DNA of 64,000 nucleotides, from the NCBI GenBank assembly GCA_034440615.1, contig JAOTOM010004622.1, forward strand, positions 30,001 to 94,000, written 5' to 3'. Every line of letters starts with the position of its first letter. Position 1 is the first letter of the stretch. Origin of the DNA: Ashinkailepas kermadecensis. Its lineage: Eukaryota; Arthropoda; Thecostraca; Neolepadidae. Position numbers and translations under genes: made by a program. Below the pieces are notes generated by a model. That model had not been told where the DNA came from, made no database searches, and saw only the letters and a list, made by a program, of their open reading frames with translations. Below, one piece after another: positions 47,416 to 58,454 of the stretch.

Positions 47416-48569
47416 TAACCCCGTGTTGCTCATCAATTTCAAAGTATGCTAACTTTTAAACCGAAATCCTGAATGATTGGGTAGTTAGTTATGTGGGCTT
47501 TCGGGCGCTTCGACCAGTTGGTATGTGTTTGGTTGGTAGGCTGCGTTGGCAGTTGGTATGGCGTGGTTGGGTAGTTATGTGAGAAAAAGTCAGGGTGGAT
47601 GGACATTGCACTGTCAAAGTTGAGATGATGCGGAGAGTTCTTCATCAGGTCCTGACTTTTCATCATTGTGCGGCAATTATTACTTGGTGAGCGCAACCTG
47701 CTTTATCCCTGGCATGGGTGGAGTTTTAGTGTTAATAGATGGTTCTTGAGCACCACGTAAGACAAGCTGAGCACCACCCAGAAACTGTGAAGCCATGCAA
47801 AAGCACCACCTGAAATCGTCTGAAAACTTTGGAAAACCCCACTAGGGATTGCGGGAGAGACGTCTGGAAAGCGACAAGGCATAAGCGTAGTCGAATAAAA
47901 TTATCGAGGAGCCCTTGGAAGCAACTCACCTTCAAGTTCTGGGCAGTGGCGTCGCCACGAAATTCTTCCAGGGGGGGCAATATTGATAGGGGGCCTCCTG
48001 CTCCCGAAAGAGGGCCTCCACTGTGTTAGGGCCTCCTATTGCTTTTTTAGGCTCTTGGTATGGTTCCAGAATGGGGAACATGGCTTCATATTGATGTCTT
48101 GTTTGTTCTTGGCATGGTGCATCATTTACGCAAAGCGCAATAGCAAGAATCTTTTTTCCGCTGAGAACTGAGCCATACCAGGGTATAAAAAAGCAAACGC
48201 ACTGGCGGATCAAGCCCACCGGTTTGGGGGGGGGGGGCAACTTTCGGTTTTCAGCGTCAGACCCCCCTCCCCCTCCCCCAGTGGCGTACTTAGGAATTGC
48301 ATCAGAGGAGCGGTCCAAGGGATTTGGAGGGTGCCCATTCTCCCACTATTTTTGGTTAAAAGCATCGGATATCTACCACTATTTGTCAAATGGACCCATT
48401 TTTTACAATAATAATTAATGACAACATAATTTCCTGTGTAGGGGCCCCAGCCTACCTCCACCGCTTCTAAGTTACGAGATTTGTGTTCTTGTTTACCAAA
48501 ACGTTCATGTTCACGTTCAACGTCTTGTACCACGTCAACGTTCGTGCACGTGTACACACTGGCAGATCC

Positions 48570-49324
48570 GATTTTGTCAACTCTTGCTGTAAGCAGAACT
48601 TGAGCAGCATAGAACCCTCGATGCGTGTCAGAATGTACTATGCTACCATATTGGCTTCCAAACAATTATAAAAATACCTTTAAAATTGGAGATACTTTCA
48701 TCCAGACGATATTTTTTAACCTCGGCAAAGGTTACTGCATTTTAATTTAGTTTACTTCTGTTGGTTTCGGGGGGCCAAAAGACCCTTTTAAGCGCTTCGG
48801 GGGAGCCATGGCCGGAATGGCCCCTCCCTGGATCCGCTAGTGAATGTAGCCTGTCTCTTCATCTTAGCAACCCGAACACCAACATACGAAACATGCTGCT
48901 CAACTGGGCTCAACTGGTCATTCGCACAAAACATCCTGTTCAATTCCGCTTTCGAAATCTGGCTCACTGGGTCCGCTTGCCCGTTACTGGCTAAACAAAC
49001 TTCATGAACCTATCTGACGAAGGAATAATGAAACTGCTGATTTCGTCATCTCTTGCTGTAAGCAGAACTTCAACAGCATAGAACCCTCGATTCGTCAGAA
49101 TCTACTATGCTACCATATTGGACTTCCAAACAATCATAACAAAATACCTTTAAAATTGGATATTATTTCACCCGGAAAGCTATTTTTTAACCCCAGCAAA
49201 GGTTACTGCATTTTAATTTAGTTTACTTCTATTGGTTTGGGGGAGGCCAAAAACACTATGCCCCCCCCCTTTGAAGCGCTTGGGGGGGCCATGGCCGGAA
49301 TGGCCCCCCTTGGATCCGCCAGTG
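48570..49324. repeat. Diverged direct duplication inside element B
   Basis: 48570-48841 and 49050-49324 share CTCTTGCTGTAAGCAGAACT, GCATAGAACCCTCGAT, ACTATGCTACCATATTGG, AGGTTACTGCATTTTAATTT and GCCATGGCCGGAATGGCCCC, ending at GGATCCGC(T/C)AGTG. Each copy ends in a hAT-like terminus (CACT-GCGGATCCA in reverse), and ACTGGCGGATCAAGCCC at ~48199 may be the opposite end. A nested and partly duplicated smaller element is likely. Confidence 0.75.
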
Positions 49325-51409
49325 CCAGTGACGTACCTATATTTGCGTCAAAGGGAGGGGGGCAAACGTATTTGGAGGGGTCCACCTACTCAATAAAAAG
49401 TCTTCCGATTTCGACCACTATTTTGTCAAAGGGGACCTTTTTATATAAAATAATTAGTGACCAACTAAATTATCCTGTCGAGGGGCCTAATCTACCACTA
49501 TCGTTTCTGATTCGTCGGATTTCAACCCTGGCTCCCCCATCCTGTTCGAATGTATTCTTTTGGTATCCCTTGATAAGTCACCCTGCACTGCTGAAATTAC
49601 ACCTACACAGATTACTTTAAAATGTAAAATTTACCAATTTCAGACATTCCAGTTCATAGTGCCCGGTCGCCACGACGCCAACGTTAGTGCATGTGCACAC
49701 CCATCTTGCACATTCGGCGCATTCGCCACACTTCGTGCGATGCTACGGATTCTGCTGGGCCTCCTACGCTTTGCTAATTGCTGCCACATGCTAGACTTGC
49801 GCCTTATCTGACGTGATGAAATGCTTTGCATGGGCGTTCGCTGCGAAAATTCGATTAATTAAATTCGATCATTAGTTCCCTACTTCTCATATTTTATGAT
49901 GAAGAAATGCGGATACCCGCTGAGCTTTGATGCACCTCATATCTTTGATTAAACATGCTTCCAGGTTGGCTACCGAACCGAGGCCCTGCCTGAGTGTACT
50001 TCTTTGGACCCGTTTCGTATTTCTTCGTTTACGGATGTGTCTTAGGACTCCAATCCATTTTTGTTCGAGGCCCAATGCATTTTCGAAACCCTTGCTCGTT
50101 TTAGGGTTTTGTTGCTTCTTTGTGCACCGATGATTTTTCTTAGTTCTCGGGGCGCTTCCAATGATCTCAATGTATTTATTTCGTGCCCGGTATTTTTGTT
50201 CGTTCTGGGACCATGTTGCTTATTGCGACCCCAGCCTCTTTTCAGGCCCTTGTGCGGTCGCATGGCCCCTGTGTGCCTTGAGAGCTTCCGGTGTTTTTTG
50301 TGTGTTTTTTTTAGAGTTCCCGCTATATTTATTTATGGCTGCAACGCATGTATTAGGGCCCTGTCGCTTTTTACGAGACTGCGCTTTGGAGGGCCAGTTA
50401 CATTTTCGGTCCCCGTTGTGCTCTTAGGGTCCCGCTGTGTTTATTTGGGGCTTCTGACGCACATTTGTGGGGCCCAGTACGATTTTGGGTCTTCGGTGCG
50501 ATATTTCGGGGTCTTAGCGCAACTTATCGCGCCCAGGCGCGTGGTTCCGGGGACCCAACGTCAGTTATCTGGGGTCAACGCGATTTTTGTGGACCTCTTC
50601 TGAATTTTCTTTAAATTCCGAATCTCGACCTGATTTTTCGAGTCCCTGGCGCCATGTTTTTCCATCTCACCTCGATTTTCTTCGAGCTCCGGTATGTTTT
50701 TCGATGCCGTACGCGATTTTTCAAGGCATCTGATGATATGTTCGGTGCTCCAGAACCATTTTCCTGACCCAGACTTTTTTGGAATCCCTCCTTATTTTGG
50801 AGGGCTCCGGCTTTCTTTTTCGGATACCGATGCGACTTTGGGGGTCACACGGTGCTTATGTAGAGCCCTAGTCGCCAATTGTTGGCAGCCCCGACGTGAA
50901 TTTTTGATGCCCAGACCAAATTTGTGGTACTACCGATGGGAATTATGGGTCCGAGCGCGATATTTGGTGGGACCGGTTCGAGTTTGCGGGGCGCGTTGTA
51001 CTTAGCTGTGGCCCCAACGTGATCTTGGCGATTCCTGTTGCAGATTTTCGGGCCCCGGAGCGAGTTTTCTGGGGCCCGCCGCATTTACTTGGAGCCCCTA
51101 CGCGAATTCTGGTGGACTGACGCAAATTTGTGTGGCCCCAGCGCGACTTTTCGGGGCCTCGGCTCGATTCTTGGGAGCATATCCCTCTTAGGAGGGAGGG
51201 GGACATTTGCCCCTTTGATATGCCACTGCGGCCACCGAAGGAGTTTTTTGTTCAGCCGATGGCACCTTTCGGAGTATAAAAGCCCTCCGGGTAATTTTTG
51301 CCGGAACTGTTCTTAATTTTCCGGTGCTGGGGTCCATTCGATCGAGTCTGGGTGTGAACTTTTGGATATCGAGTTCTATTTTTTAAAGGTCTTGATGTGA
51401 TATATTTGA

Positions 51410-52245
51410 TGTGATAGCCTCCTTGACAATCCTGTAGGCCTCCTTTGCAATCCAGGGGGCCTCCTTGATAATCCTGTGGGCCTCCTTTGCAATCCTGGGG
51501 GCCTCCTTTGTAATCATGTGGGCCTCCTTTGCAATCATGGGGGTCTCCTTTGTAATCACGGGAGCCTCCTTTGCAATCCTGGGGGCTTCCTTTGCGATCC
51601 TGGGGGTCTCCTTTGCAATCCTGGGGCCTCCTTTGCAATCATGGGGGCCTCCTTTGTAATCACGGGATCCTCCTTTGCAATCATGGGGGCCTCCTTTGCA
51701 ATCCTGGGGGCCTCCTTGATAATCCTGTGGGCCTCCTTTGCAATCCTGGTGCCTCCTTTGTAATCCTGTGGGCCTCCTTTGCAATCCTGTGGGCCTCCTT
51801 TGCAATCCTGGAGGCCTCCTTGACAATCCTGGGGGCCTCCTTTGTAATCCTGTGGGCCTTTGCAATCATGGGGGCCTCCTTTGCAATCATGGGGGCCTCC
51901 TTTGTAATCACGGGATCCTCCTTTGCAATCCTGGGGGCCTCCTTTGCAATCCTGGAGGCCTCCTTTGCGATCCTGGGGGCCTCCTTTGCAGTACTGGAGT
52001 CCTTTGCAATCATGGGGGCCTCCTTTGCAATCCTGAGGGCCTCCTTTGCGATCCTGGAGACCTTTGCAATCCTGGGGGCCTCCTTTCCAATCCTGGGGGC
52101 CTCCTTTGCAATCATGGGGGCCTCCTTCGTAATCACGGGGGGCCTCCTTTGCAATCCTGGAGGCCTCCTTTGCAATCATGTGGGTCTCCTTTACAATCCT
52201 GGGGGCCTCGTTTGCATTCATGGGAGCCTCCGTGCCAATTGTTGG
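51410..52245. repeat. 21-bp tandem array in element B
   Basis: Unit CCTCCTTTGCAATCCTGGGGG with TGTAATC and ATCATG variants, ~38 copies. The 21-bp period keeps frame, giving LLCNPGG on the plus strand and KEAPRIA or CKGGPQD on the minus strand. These are artefacts of a stop-free unit. Confidence 0.95.
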
Positions 52246-52470
52246 CAATCTCTTGATTTCTGGGGCCTGCTATCTTCTCCTAGGTGACTCCTTCTTCGAA
52301 TTAGAGGCCTCCTCTCATGTCTCGTCGGCCTTCTTGCTCACTTTTTTCTGTGCATTTCCGGATAGGGGCCTCCTCAAATTTCAGGGGGGGCGGGGCGACG
52401 CCCCCCCCCAGTCTCACGACAGGGGGGCGACTGCCCCCTGCCCCCCGGTGGCGACGCCCTTGGTTCTGGG

Positions 52471-53555
52471 AGAAACATCCACTTTCTGAATTGAGAACTA
52501 AAATAACTTCCCAGAAAAGACTGTTGTGTCTATTATGTCCAGGGAACCAATATTGGGAAGGAGATTTGTGATAGCTCCGTGAAGTTAAGTGCATTGTCCT
52601 TAAGTTATTTTTCCGGAACTATTTGATATTTCTGACCAATTTGAACATTAATTGTGGTTTCAGGGAGGGAATTTCGAAGGTTCCCTCACATCAGCGTCTT
52701 TTGTTGTTGCCCTCGAACTTAATATATGGATACGTCCTATGCATCTGATGTTATTTGGGCTTTAGGGCGCTTCCACCAGAATTGATCATTCGCGATGCAT
52801 CTGATGTGTAGGGATGCACTTGACAACTGGAGTTCTAATGTATTATCAGTACAGCTTCCATGGAGGAAAAGTTGGCAGTGTAACAAGCTACAAAAACTGC
52901 AATGTAGGAAAATGAGACAACACGGACGGCATTAACATATTAAGACACGTCTGATAGCAGGTCCTGGCAGTGGGCATTCGATGATTTACAGGAACGCGAA
53001 ATGTACAACAAACGCGCGAATTTTCCCTTGCGTGTATTCGCCTCTGTCCCCTTGACATTTTAGATGGAATAGTGTACATGAAGAGCAAATTGCGCAGCCC
53101 ATATATGGCGATAAGATCATTTTAGTAGCGAAGGAAATCTCCATGACTAATCCCATTGCAGTGCCTGAATAAGCCGATGCTAGTTTTTAAAATAAACGCC
53201 CAGCGCGAAATAGGTGGTTTAGATTACAGCTAATTTTGCTACGACTGATTCGACCTCACCTGGTGACTTCAAACTTGAAACACCATGCAAGGACAATTGT
53301 CATTATATGCATTCCATGTTTTTAAATATATCGATTAGACAAGTGTTGTCTCCTCTTTGCAGTCTTAATATCACTTTCCCCTGGATCCACCCTGTAGCAT
53401 TGCTGAATGCTTCAGAACACTTGCTCTTGGCCCTTGGACCCCCAGCAGCCATATCACTATCATTCCACCCGTCCCTCACACCATACCATTCCCTCACCAG
53501 TGTCGGACGGCCACCCAGCCGGCTCGACCCATCGCGCCCAACCCCGGCCGGCGCC
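52471..53555. other. No recognisable gene
   Basis: No motif, repeat or RNA gene was recognised between the transposon nest and the CpG-rich block. Confidence 0.45.
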
Positions 53556-54389
53556 ACACCCAGTTAATCCTGTGACATGACCGGCCAGAAGGCCCCAGTT
53601 ATCCGGCGCGCCGCATTAGTTACAATGGGCACCCCATATCGCGCGGATCCGGAGGCAGTGCTGGCGCGTTACGGCACCGCCGCATCCGCACGACCTGATT
53701 ACGGCCCACGCCCGCCCGGCCACACACCGGCGCTATGAATAGCAATGGCCCCATCCGCCCGGCAATGCTCGACACAATGTTTATGAAATTAGAGTAAATC
53801 GCAGCGGTTCGTGTCGTTGTCTGTGTGGCGGGGCCGGGCTTGGCCTGGCCTGGCCGCGGGAGCCAATGGCGGCCGACTGCGGCGCCTCCATCGCACGCGC
53901 CGGCGGATCCGGTCCACTGACGCGACTCGATGTGCAGCCAAACGATGTCCCGTGACTGAAATACGGCCGGCCCGCCACTCAACGCCGCCGATGTGTCGTG
54001 TATATTTGAAAGGTTGTTCGTCTGGTCCCAGTGTTACAAACGCACGTCCACCGCACACCCGGCCGGCACACTCGCACGCGCGGGGAGAGCGAGCAGCTGG
54101 CGGCGCCGGTAGCCGCCGCGCGCGCCCCGCCAGCCACGACCACCACCGTCCACACGGACCACACTCGCCCGTCGTCTGCAGACGCAGCGGCACATCTAGC
54201 TACGCGTATAAATTATGTGATGAGCCGCGACCGAGAGCGAACCGTTGGCCGGAGGGCCAGTTCGCTGGTTAGTAGCTAACAGGGTCGGCGCGGCCGAACA
54301 CCGCCGATTATAGACACGCGATAACATGTCGCTCTGATAAAACACTCGGACGATCGTCTACTCTACGCGGCGCGCACGCGGTCGGCGCT
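53556..54389. other. CpG-rich block after the scrib stop codon
   Basis: A GC- and CpG-dense segment (CCGGCGCGCCGC, CGCGCGGATCCGG, GCGCGCCCCGCC), unlike the AT-rich surroundings. Part of it should be scrib 3' untranslated sequence on the minus strand, but no AATAAA was found there. It could equally be a CpG-island promoter: GTATAAATT at 54210 lies upstream of GGCCAGTTCGC on the plus strand. Open frames on both strands overlap and have no family motif. Confidence 0.5.
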
Positions 54390-54464
54390 CTACCGCTGCT
54401 TCCGCCGTTTCCGCTTGGCTTTGTTGTCGTTGGGCTCTGGCGCGGAGATTGGACTGGACGGCTC
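54390..54464 (-). CDS. scrib: scrib terminal coding exon
   Basis: The acceptor TTTCAG precedes GAGCCGTCC. The exon reads EPSSPISAPEPNDNKAKRK followed by RRKQR and TAG, 24 codons plus stop. It starts in phase 0, matching the phase-0 end of the exon at 56090. The end is strongly basic (KAKRKRRKQR), which could serve in membrane-phospholipid or nuclear-type contacts; that is inference. It does not end in a PDZ-binding motif of the ETSV kind. No paralogous alternative is apparent. The choice of this exon as the last one rests on phase and acceptor quality, with no transcript evidence. Confidence 0.75.
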   Translation of the reverse strand, partial: EPSSPISAPEPNDNKAKRKRRKQR

Positions 54465-54719
54465 CTGAAACACGCGGTCGCGGTGAATGCATTGGTTGGC
54501 CAGCTGGGCGCACCGACGACGATGGTCACCTGGCGTCCCGTCTCCCCGACGTCAGACTCTGACCTTTAGAAGTTGATGGTTTGATGCATTCCGTATTTTT
54601 GCTTGCTTTACAGTCTCACTCCAGAGAGACTCAATCCGCCTTCCAACGGTTGAAAGACTGTCTGCTTCAGATTAATCAGCAGCGTTAACGGCAAATAGCC
54701 GGCGAGGGGAAGAAGGGCG

Positions 54720-55244
54720 GTCACACTCTCTCTCTCTCTCTCACCCTCTCACTCTATCTCTCTCTCTCTCTCACACACTTCTTCCACACTCTCTTCTCTC
54801 TCCTCTCTCTCTCTCTCCCCTCTCTCTCTCTCACACACACTCTCTCACACTCTCTCTCTCTCACACACACCTCTCTCTCTCACACACACACTCTCTCCAC
54901 CTCATTTTTCTCTCTCTCACACCTCCTCTCTCTCACTCTATCTCTCTCTCCTCTATCTCTCTCTCACTCTATCTCTCTCACACTCTCTCTCTCTCACACA
55001 CACTCTCTCTCACACACACACTCTCTCTCTCACACTCACACACTCTCTCTCTCACACTCACACCACTCTCTCTCTCTCTCTCTCACACTCTCCACCTCCA
55101 CTCTCTCACTCTCACACACTCTCTCACACACTCTCTCTCTCTCACTCTCACACACTCACACTCTCTCTCTCTCTCTCTCTCACACTCTCTCACTCTCCCT
55201 CTCTCCTCTCTCTCTCACACTCTCTTCACTCTCTCTCTCTCACA

Positions 55245-55279
<35 letters not shown>

Positions 55280-55398
55280 TCTCTCTATCTCTCTCACACA
55301 CACTCTCTCTCTCTCACACTCTCTCTCTCTCTCTCACACTCTATCTATCTCTCTCTCTCTCTCTCTCTCACACTCTCTCTCTCACACACTCTCTCTCT
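54720..55398. repeat. Microsatellite (CT)n/(CA)n, ~680 bp, in the last scrib intron
   Basis: An interrupted mix of CTCTCTCTC and CACACACA on the plus strand (GA/GT on the transcribed sense of scrib). It occupies over 40% of the intron between 54464 and 56090. Long uninterrupted stretches are short (<30 bp), so it is impure. Confidence 0.97.
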
Positions 55399-56089
55399 TA
55401 GCTATTAGCTTGAGGTCGACTAGATAACAAAGCTGATAATACTGAAGTGACATATCTATTGTTGCGCAGCCAATGTGCTGCACCTGGTATATTTTGGGGC
55501 TGTTGGCTACGTTTTAAATATGGTACCCCGCAACGTGGTAAGGTGGAGCATCCTACTGCCGCTCCGAGGCACAGGGTTGGGAGGACGGCAGTACCACAGC
55601 AGGGGTTGTGTGACACCACCCCTGTGCTACTGTCGTCCCTGGGGACGGCAGCAACGCAGAGGTATGGGCAATGACACGGGGACGACAGTACCACATGGAT
55701 GCGGGACCGGGTGTCAATCTGCGTCCCCCGTTATGGCTGTTATTCTCCCCGTCGTGTTGCGGCAGTCCAAAGAGACTGCCCTTGTTGCTGGGAGCGCCAG
55801 CAACAAGAATGGAGTAACACGGTGGGGTGGCGAGCAACGTAAGGGTGGGAGGGTAGCAATGCGATGGTGGCTTACCAGCAACGGGGCTGCCGTCCCCCGA
55901 CCACCAGTCACCCCCTAACCATCCCAGTGTTCTTACCATTCCCCTGACCACTGACCACTCACCCTCCTCCTGCCACACACAATGCAACGACATTGACACA
56001 TAGGTGAAGTGGCGGGGGGGTGATAGCCGCAGTACGGCACCTCAACACGGGGCGGGATGACGGGTGACAGCCGCGGTACGGCACCTCAC
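55399..56089. other. Intron of scrib; no separate gene seen
   Basis: Overlapping open frames on both strands at 55447-55999 arise in GC-rich sequence with repeated ACGGCAG and CCACCCCTG motifs. No splice-consistent exon was found between the two flanking phase-0 junctions. Confidence 0.5.
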
Positions 56090-56239
56090 CTCGGCACTGC
56101 TGCCACCGCCGTCGGAGTCGGCGTTCGCGTTGCTGTCCGGCGATGAGGCCGGGTTGTTGTCGCCGTCAACAGCCGCCGGCTCGGGCGTCTCAGCCAGTTC
56201 GCTCATCTTCCGGATCACGATCTGCGCCTGCAGGGCGTC
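56090..56239 (-). CDS. scrib: scrib exon (DALQAQIVI block)
   Basis: The acceptor CTCTACTCCGGCAG and the donor GAG/GTGAGG bound 50 codons in phase 0 at both ends. The exon opens with DALQAQIVIRKMSELAE, the half of the conserved Scribble tail block that follows KSLEQ. It continues into an acidic, Ser/Asp/Asn-rich low-complexity stretch (residues ~18-50: EPAAVDGDNN, SSPDSNANADSD, GGGSSAE). The conserved part is predicted helical and charged; the rest is likely disordered. The exon boundary falls exactly between Q and D of the conserved block. Confidence 0.9.
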
Positions 56240-56913
56240 CTGCCGGAGTAGAGCACGGCTGGTGACGTCGGCACACAGACCGGTCAGTGGCATGACTTGT
56301 GACGTCGGCCGGTGGACAACCAAAGTCGAAGTCGCTTCCAGCGGTTGGACCAAACGACACGCGAGTTTTCGTGCCTGAGTCTATTATAAACCGACCGGTT
56401 AAAAAAGAGCGAGAAGAACGTGTGTAGTTGCAACGGGGACACATCCATAAGTATATATCAAATATACCAAGAATAATGTGTACGGGTTAAAGATAAACAG
56501 CTGGGACACCTTGCATGACACAAATTATTAGGGGACCCTCGCATGCATAACTTAGCGTAACATAACTACACACATGTTGGAAACTGGAGCACGCATAAAA
56601 TACAGAGTGCAGTTATATATCTTAATCATGAAATAGCATAAACATAAGTCCATAAGTGTTGACTGTTTTATGGAGCAAGTATGAGAACCCACTTTTCAAG
56701 TCATCAAACAAATTATGATCGTATGGTGCACAACAAGCCCAAAACGCGCGACTAAGTTGTGATTAACATCCGATGCATCCATTCAATATAACTGTACGCT
56801 AATACGCCGATGATCGAAGACAAAATTCACCCACACATCACATTGAGTAGATTTGCACTGACTCAACCTGTCGTCGAACAGGTTGTACCAGACTGTTCCT
56901 GTCCGCATCTTAC
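56240..56913. other. Intron of scrib; nothing else seen
   Basis: AT-rich intron between the two halves of the conserved tail block, with a GTAAGA donor at its 5' (high-coordinate) end and CCGGCAG as acceptor. No repeat or extra exon was recognised. Confidence 0.6.
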
Positions 56914-57073
56914 CTGCTCGAGCGACTTGAGGCGAGCCTGACGCCATGCGGCGCGCTTCTCCGCCTGCAGCGACCGCCACTCGGCCGGCGACATCTGGTG
57001 CTCCTCGTCGCAGTTGGCGCTTCCCACCCGGTCACGTGTGCGCCGCTCGGCCTTGGCAGTCATCATACGCGGT
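56914..57073 (-). CDS. scrib: scrib exon (TAKAERR and KRAAWRQARLKSLEQ)
   Basis: The acceptor GCTGCTGCTCACAG precedes ACCGCGTATG, and the donor is CAG/GTAAGA. The first base completes a split Arg codon begun in the exon at 58455, followed by 53 codons: PRMMTAKAERRTRD, VGSANCDEEHQ, MSPAEWRSLQAEKRAAW and RQARLKSLEQ. The last ~25 residues are the most diagnostic part of the gene: a basic amphipathic helix shared by Scribble proteins across animals. The tail of Scribble acts as a phospho-regulated scaffold region; no catalytic function is expected. A minisatellite begins ~20 bp upstream of the acceptor. Confidence 0.93.
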
Positions 57074-57094
57074 CTGTGAGCAGCAGCAGCGGCG

Positions 57095-57975
57095 GCGGAC
57101 TCCGACGAGTCCCTGAGAGCACGAGCGGTAGCGGGACTGGGTCAGTGTCAACAATGGGCTCCGGGACCTGGAGCACGAGCTGTGACGGGACTGTGTCGGT
57201 GTTAACAGCGGGCTCCGGCGAGTCCTGAGCACGAGCGGTGACGGGACTGGGTCAGTGTTAACAGCGGGCTCCGGCGAGTCCTGAGCACGAGCGGTGACGG
57301 GACTGGGTCAGGTTAACGGGCTTGGCGAGTCCTGAGCACGAGCGGTGACGGACTGGGTGTGTTACAGCGGGCTCCGGCGAGTCCTGAGCACGAGCGATGA
57401 CGGGACTGGGTCAGTGTTAACAGCGGGCTCCGGCGAGTCCTGAGAGCACGAGCGGTGACGGGACTGGGTCAGTGTTAACAGCGGGCTCCGGCGAGTCCTG
57501 AGCACGAGCGGTAGCGGGACTGGGTCAGTGTTAACAATGGGCTCCGGAGAGCCCCTGAGAGCACGAGCGGTAGCGGGACTGGGTCAGTGTTAACAATGGG
57601 CTCCGGCGAGTCCCTGAGAGCACGAGCGGTGACGGGACTGGGTCAGTTTAACAGGCTCCGGCGAGTCCTGAGAGCACGAGCGGTGACGGGACTGGGTCAG
57701 TGTTAACAGGGGCTCCGGCGAGTCCTGAGAGCACGAGCTGTGACGGGACTGTGTCGGTGTTAACAGCGGGCTCCGGGAGTCCCGGAAAAAGAGAAAGGTC
57801 TCCGGCGAGTCCCTGAGAGCACGAGCGGTGACGGGACTGGGTCAGTGTTAACAGCGGGCTCCGGCGAGTCCCTGAGAGCACGAGCGGTGACGGGACTGGG
57901 TCAGTGTTAACAGCGGGCTCCGGCGAGTCCCTGAGAGCACGAGCGGTGACGGGACTGGGTCAGTGTTAACAGGGT
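57095..57975. repeat. 56-60 bp minisatellite in a scrib intron (~15 units)
   Basis: The unit runs GAGCACGAGCGGTGACGGGA, CTGGGTCAGTGTTAACAGCG, GGCTCCGGCGAGTCC(C)TGA. Length varies with the AGTCCTGA / AGTCCCTGAGA variants, and a few units carry deletions. It starts ~20 bp outside the splice acceptor of the exon at 57073. In the transcribed sense each unit reads GTTAACACTGACCCAG and then CGTGCTCTCAGG, which resembles a branch point plus a 3' splice site. Confidence 0.95.
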
Positions 57976-58454
57976 GCAGAAATGGGAAGCTTACATATTT
58001 ATACCATTCCAAAATAAAACTGAATAACTAGTACTCATCTTGCAGCTGGCGACAATTAAGCAGCACGATCTAAATGACCATATCTACTTACGGTCAGCAA
58101 CGACTGTAAGCCGACTGTAGCTATGCACACTCTGATGCATTCCATTCCGTTATCTTTACGACTTTACGCCGCACTCCGGCAGTGGAATACGTCCAAGCCG
58201 GGTCAGTGGCGGGACCTGTCCGCATCAGCAATGTGAGCGGGCCACGGGACGCCTCGCTCGGTCTCACTAACCGACAGATCAGTGTGATATGGTCCCTGCA
58301 ACCTGATACCGACCCAAACAACCGTCAAAGCCCACCCTGAAGTTCATCACGGATAGGTTGAGCAACTATCATGTATCACAACCCATCTTCAATTTCACAG
58401 CGACGCACCTACAGGTCATAGGAGGGGGGGAGTGCGGGGAGGGGGCTCAGTTAC
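57976..58454. other. Remainder of a scrib intron
   Basis: No additional exon was accepted. A minus frame at 58121-58321 follows a CAG but lacks a phase-compatible donor. Confidence 0.5.

Larger units (their letters stand above)
47944..52462 (+). mobile_element. hAT-type non-autonomous element B, 4.52 kb, 8-bp TSD
   Basis: The ends are the same as in element A: CAGTGGCGTCGCCACGAAAT on the left and …GGTGGCGACGCCCTTG on the right. GTTCTGGG flanks it perfectly (47936-47943, 52463-52470). Collinear blocks with A include TGGCATGGTGCATCATTTAC, ACCTATATTTGCGTCAA (38107/49335), CCTGTGTGCCTTGAGAGCTT (39364/50267) and the G/C-run right end. It carries no transposase-like frame. Its 3' array has a 21-bp unit rather than the 20-bp unit of A. 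Confidence 0.92.

Noticed and set aside
51383..52287. Open frames of 160-238 codons on both strands (LLCNPGG, KEAPRIA)
   Set aside because: Produced by the 21-bp array in element B; open on both strands, with no start context or domain.
53811..54272. 153-codon plus-strand frame in the CpG-rich block
   Set aside because: Composition-driven; overlapping frames on the other strand are equally open, with no domain or splice evidence.
55475..55918. 147-codon plus-strand frame inside the last scrib intron
   Set aside because: Overlapping minus-strand frames of equal length and short internal repeats; no recognisable domain.
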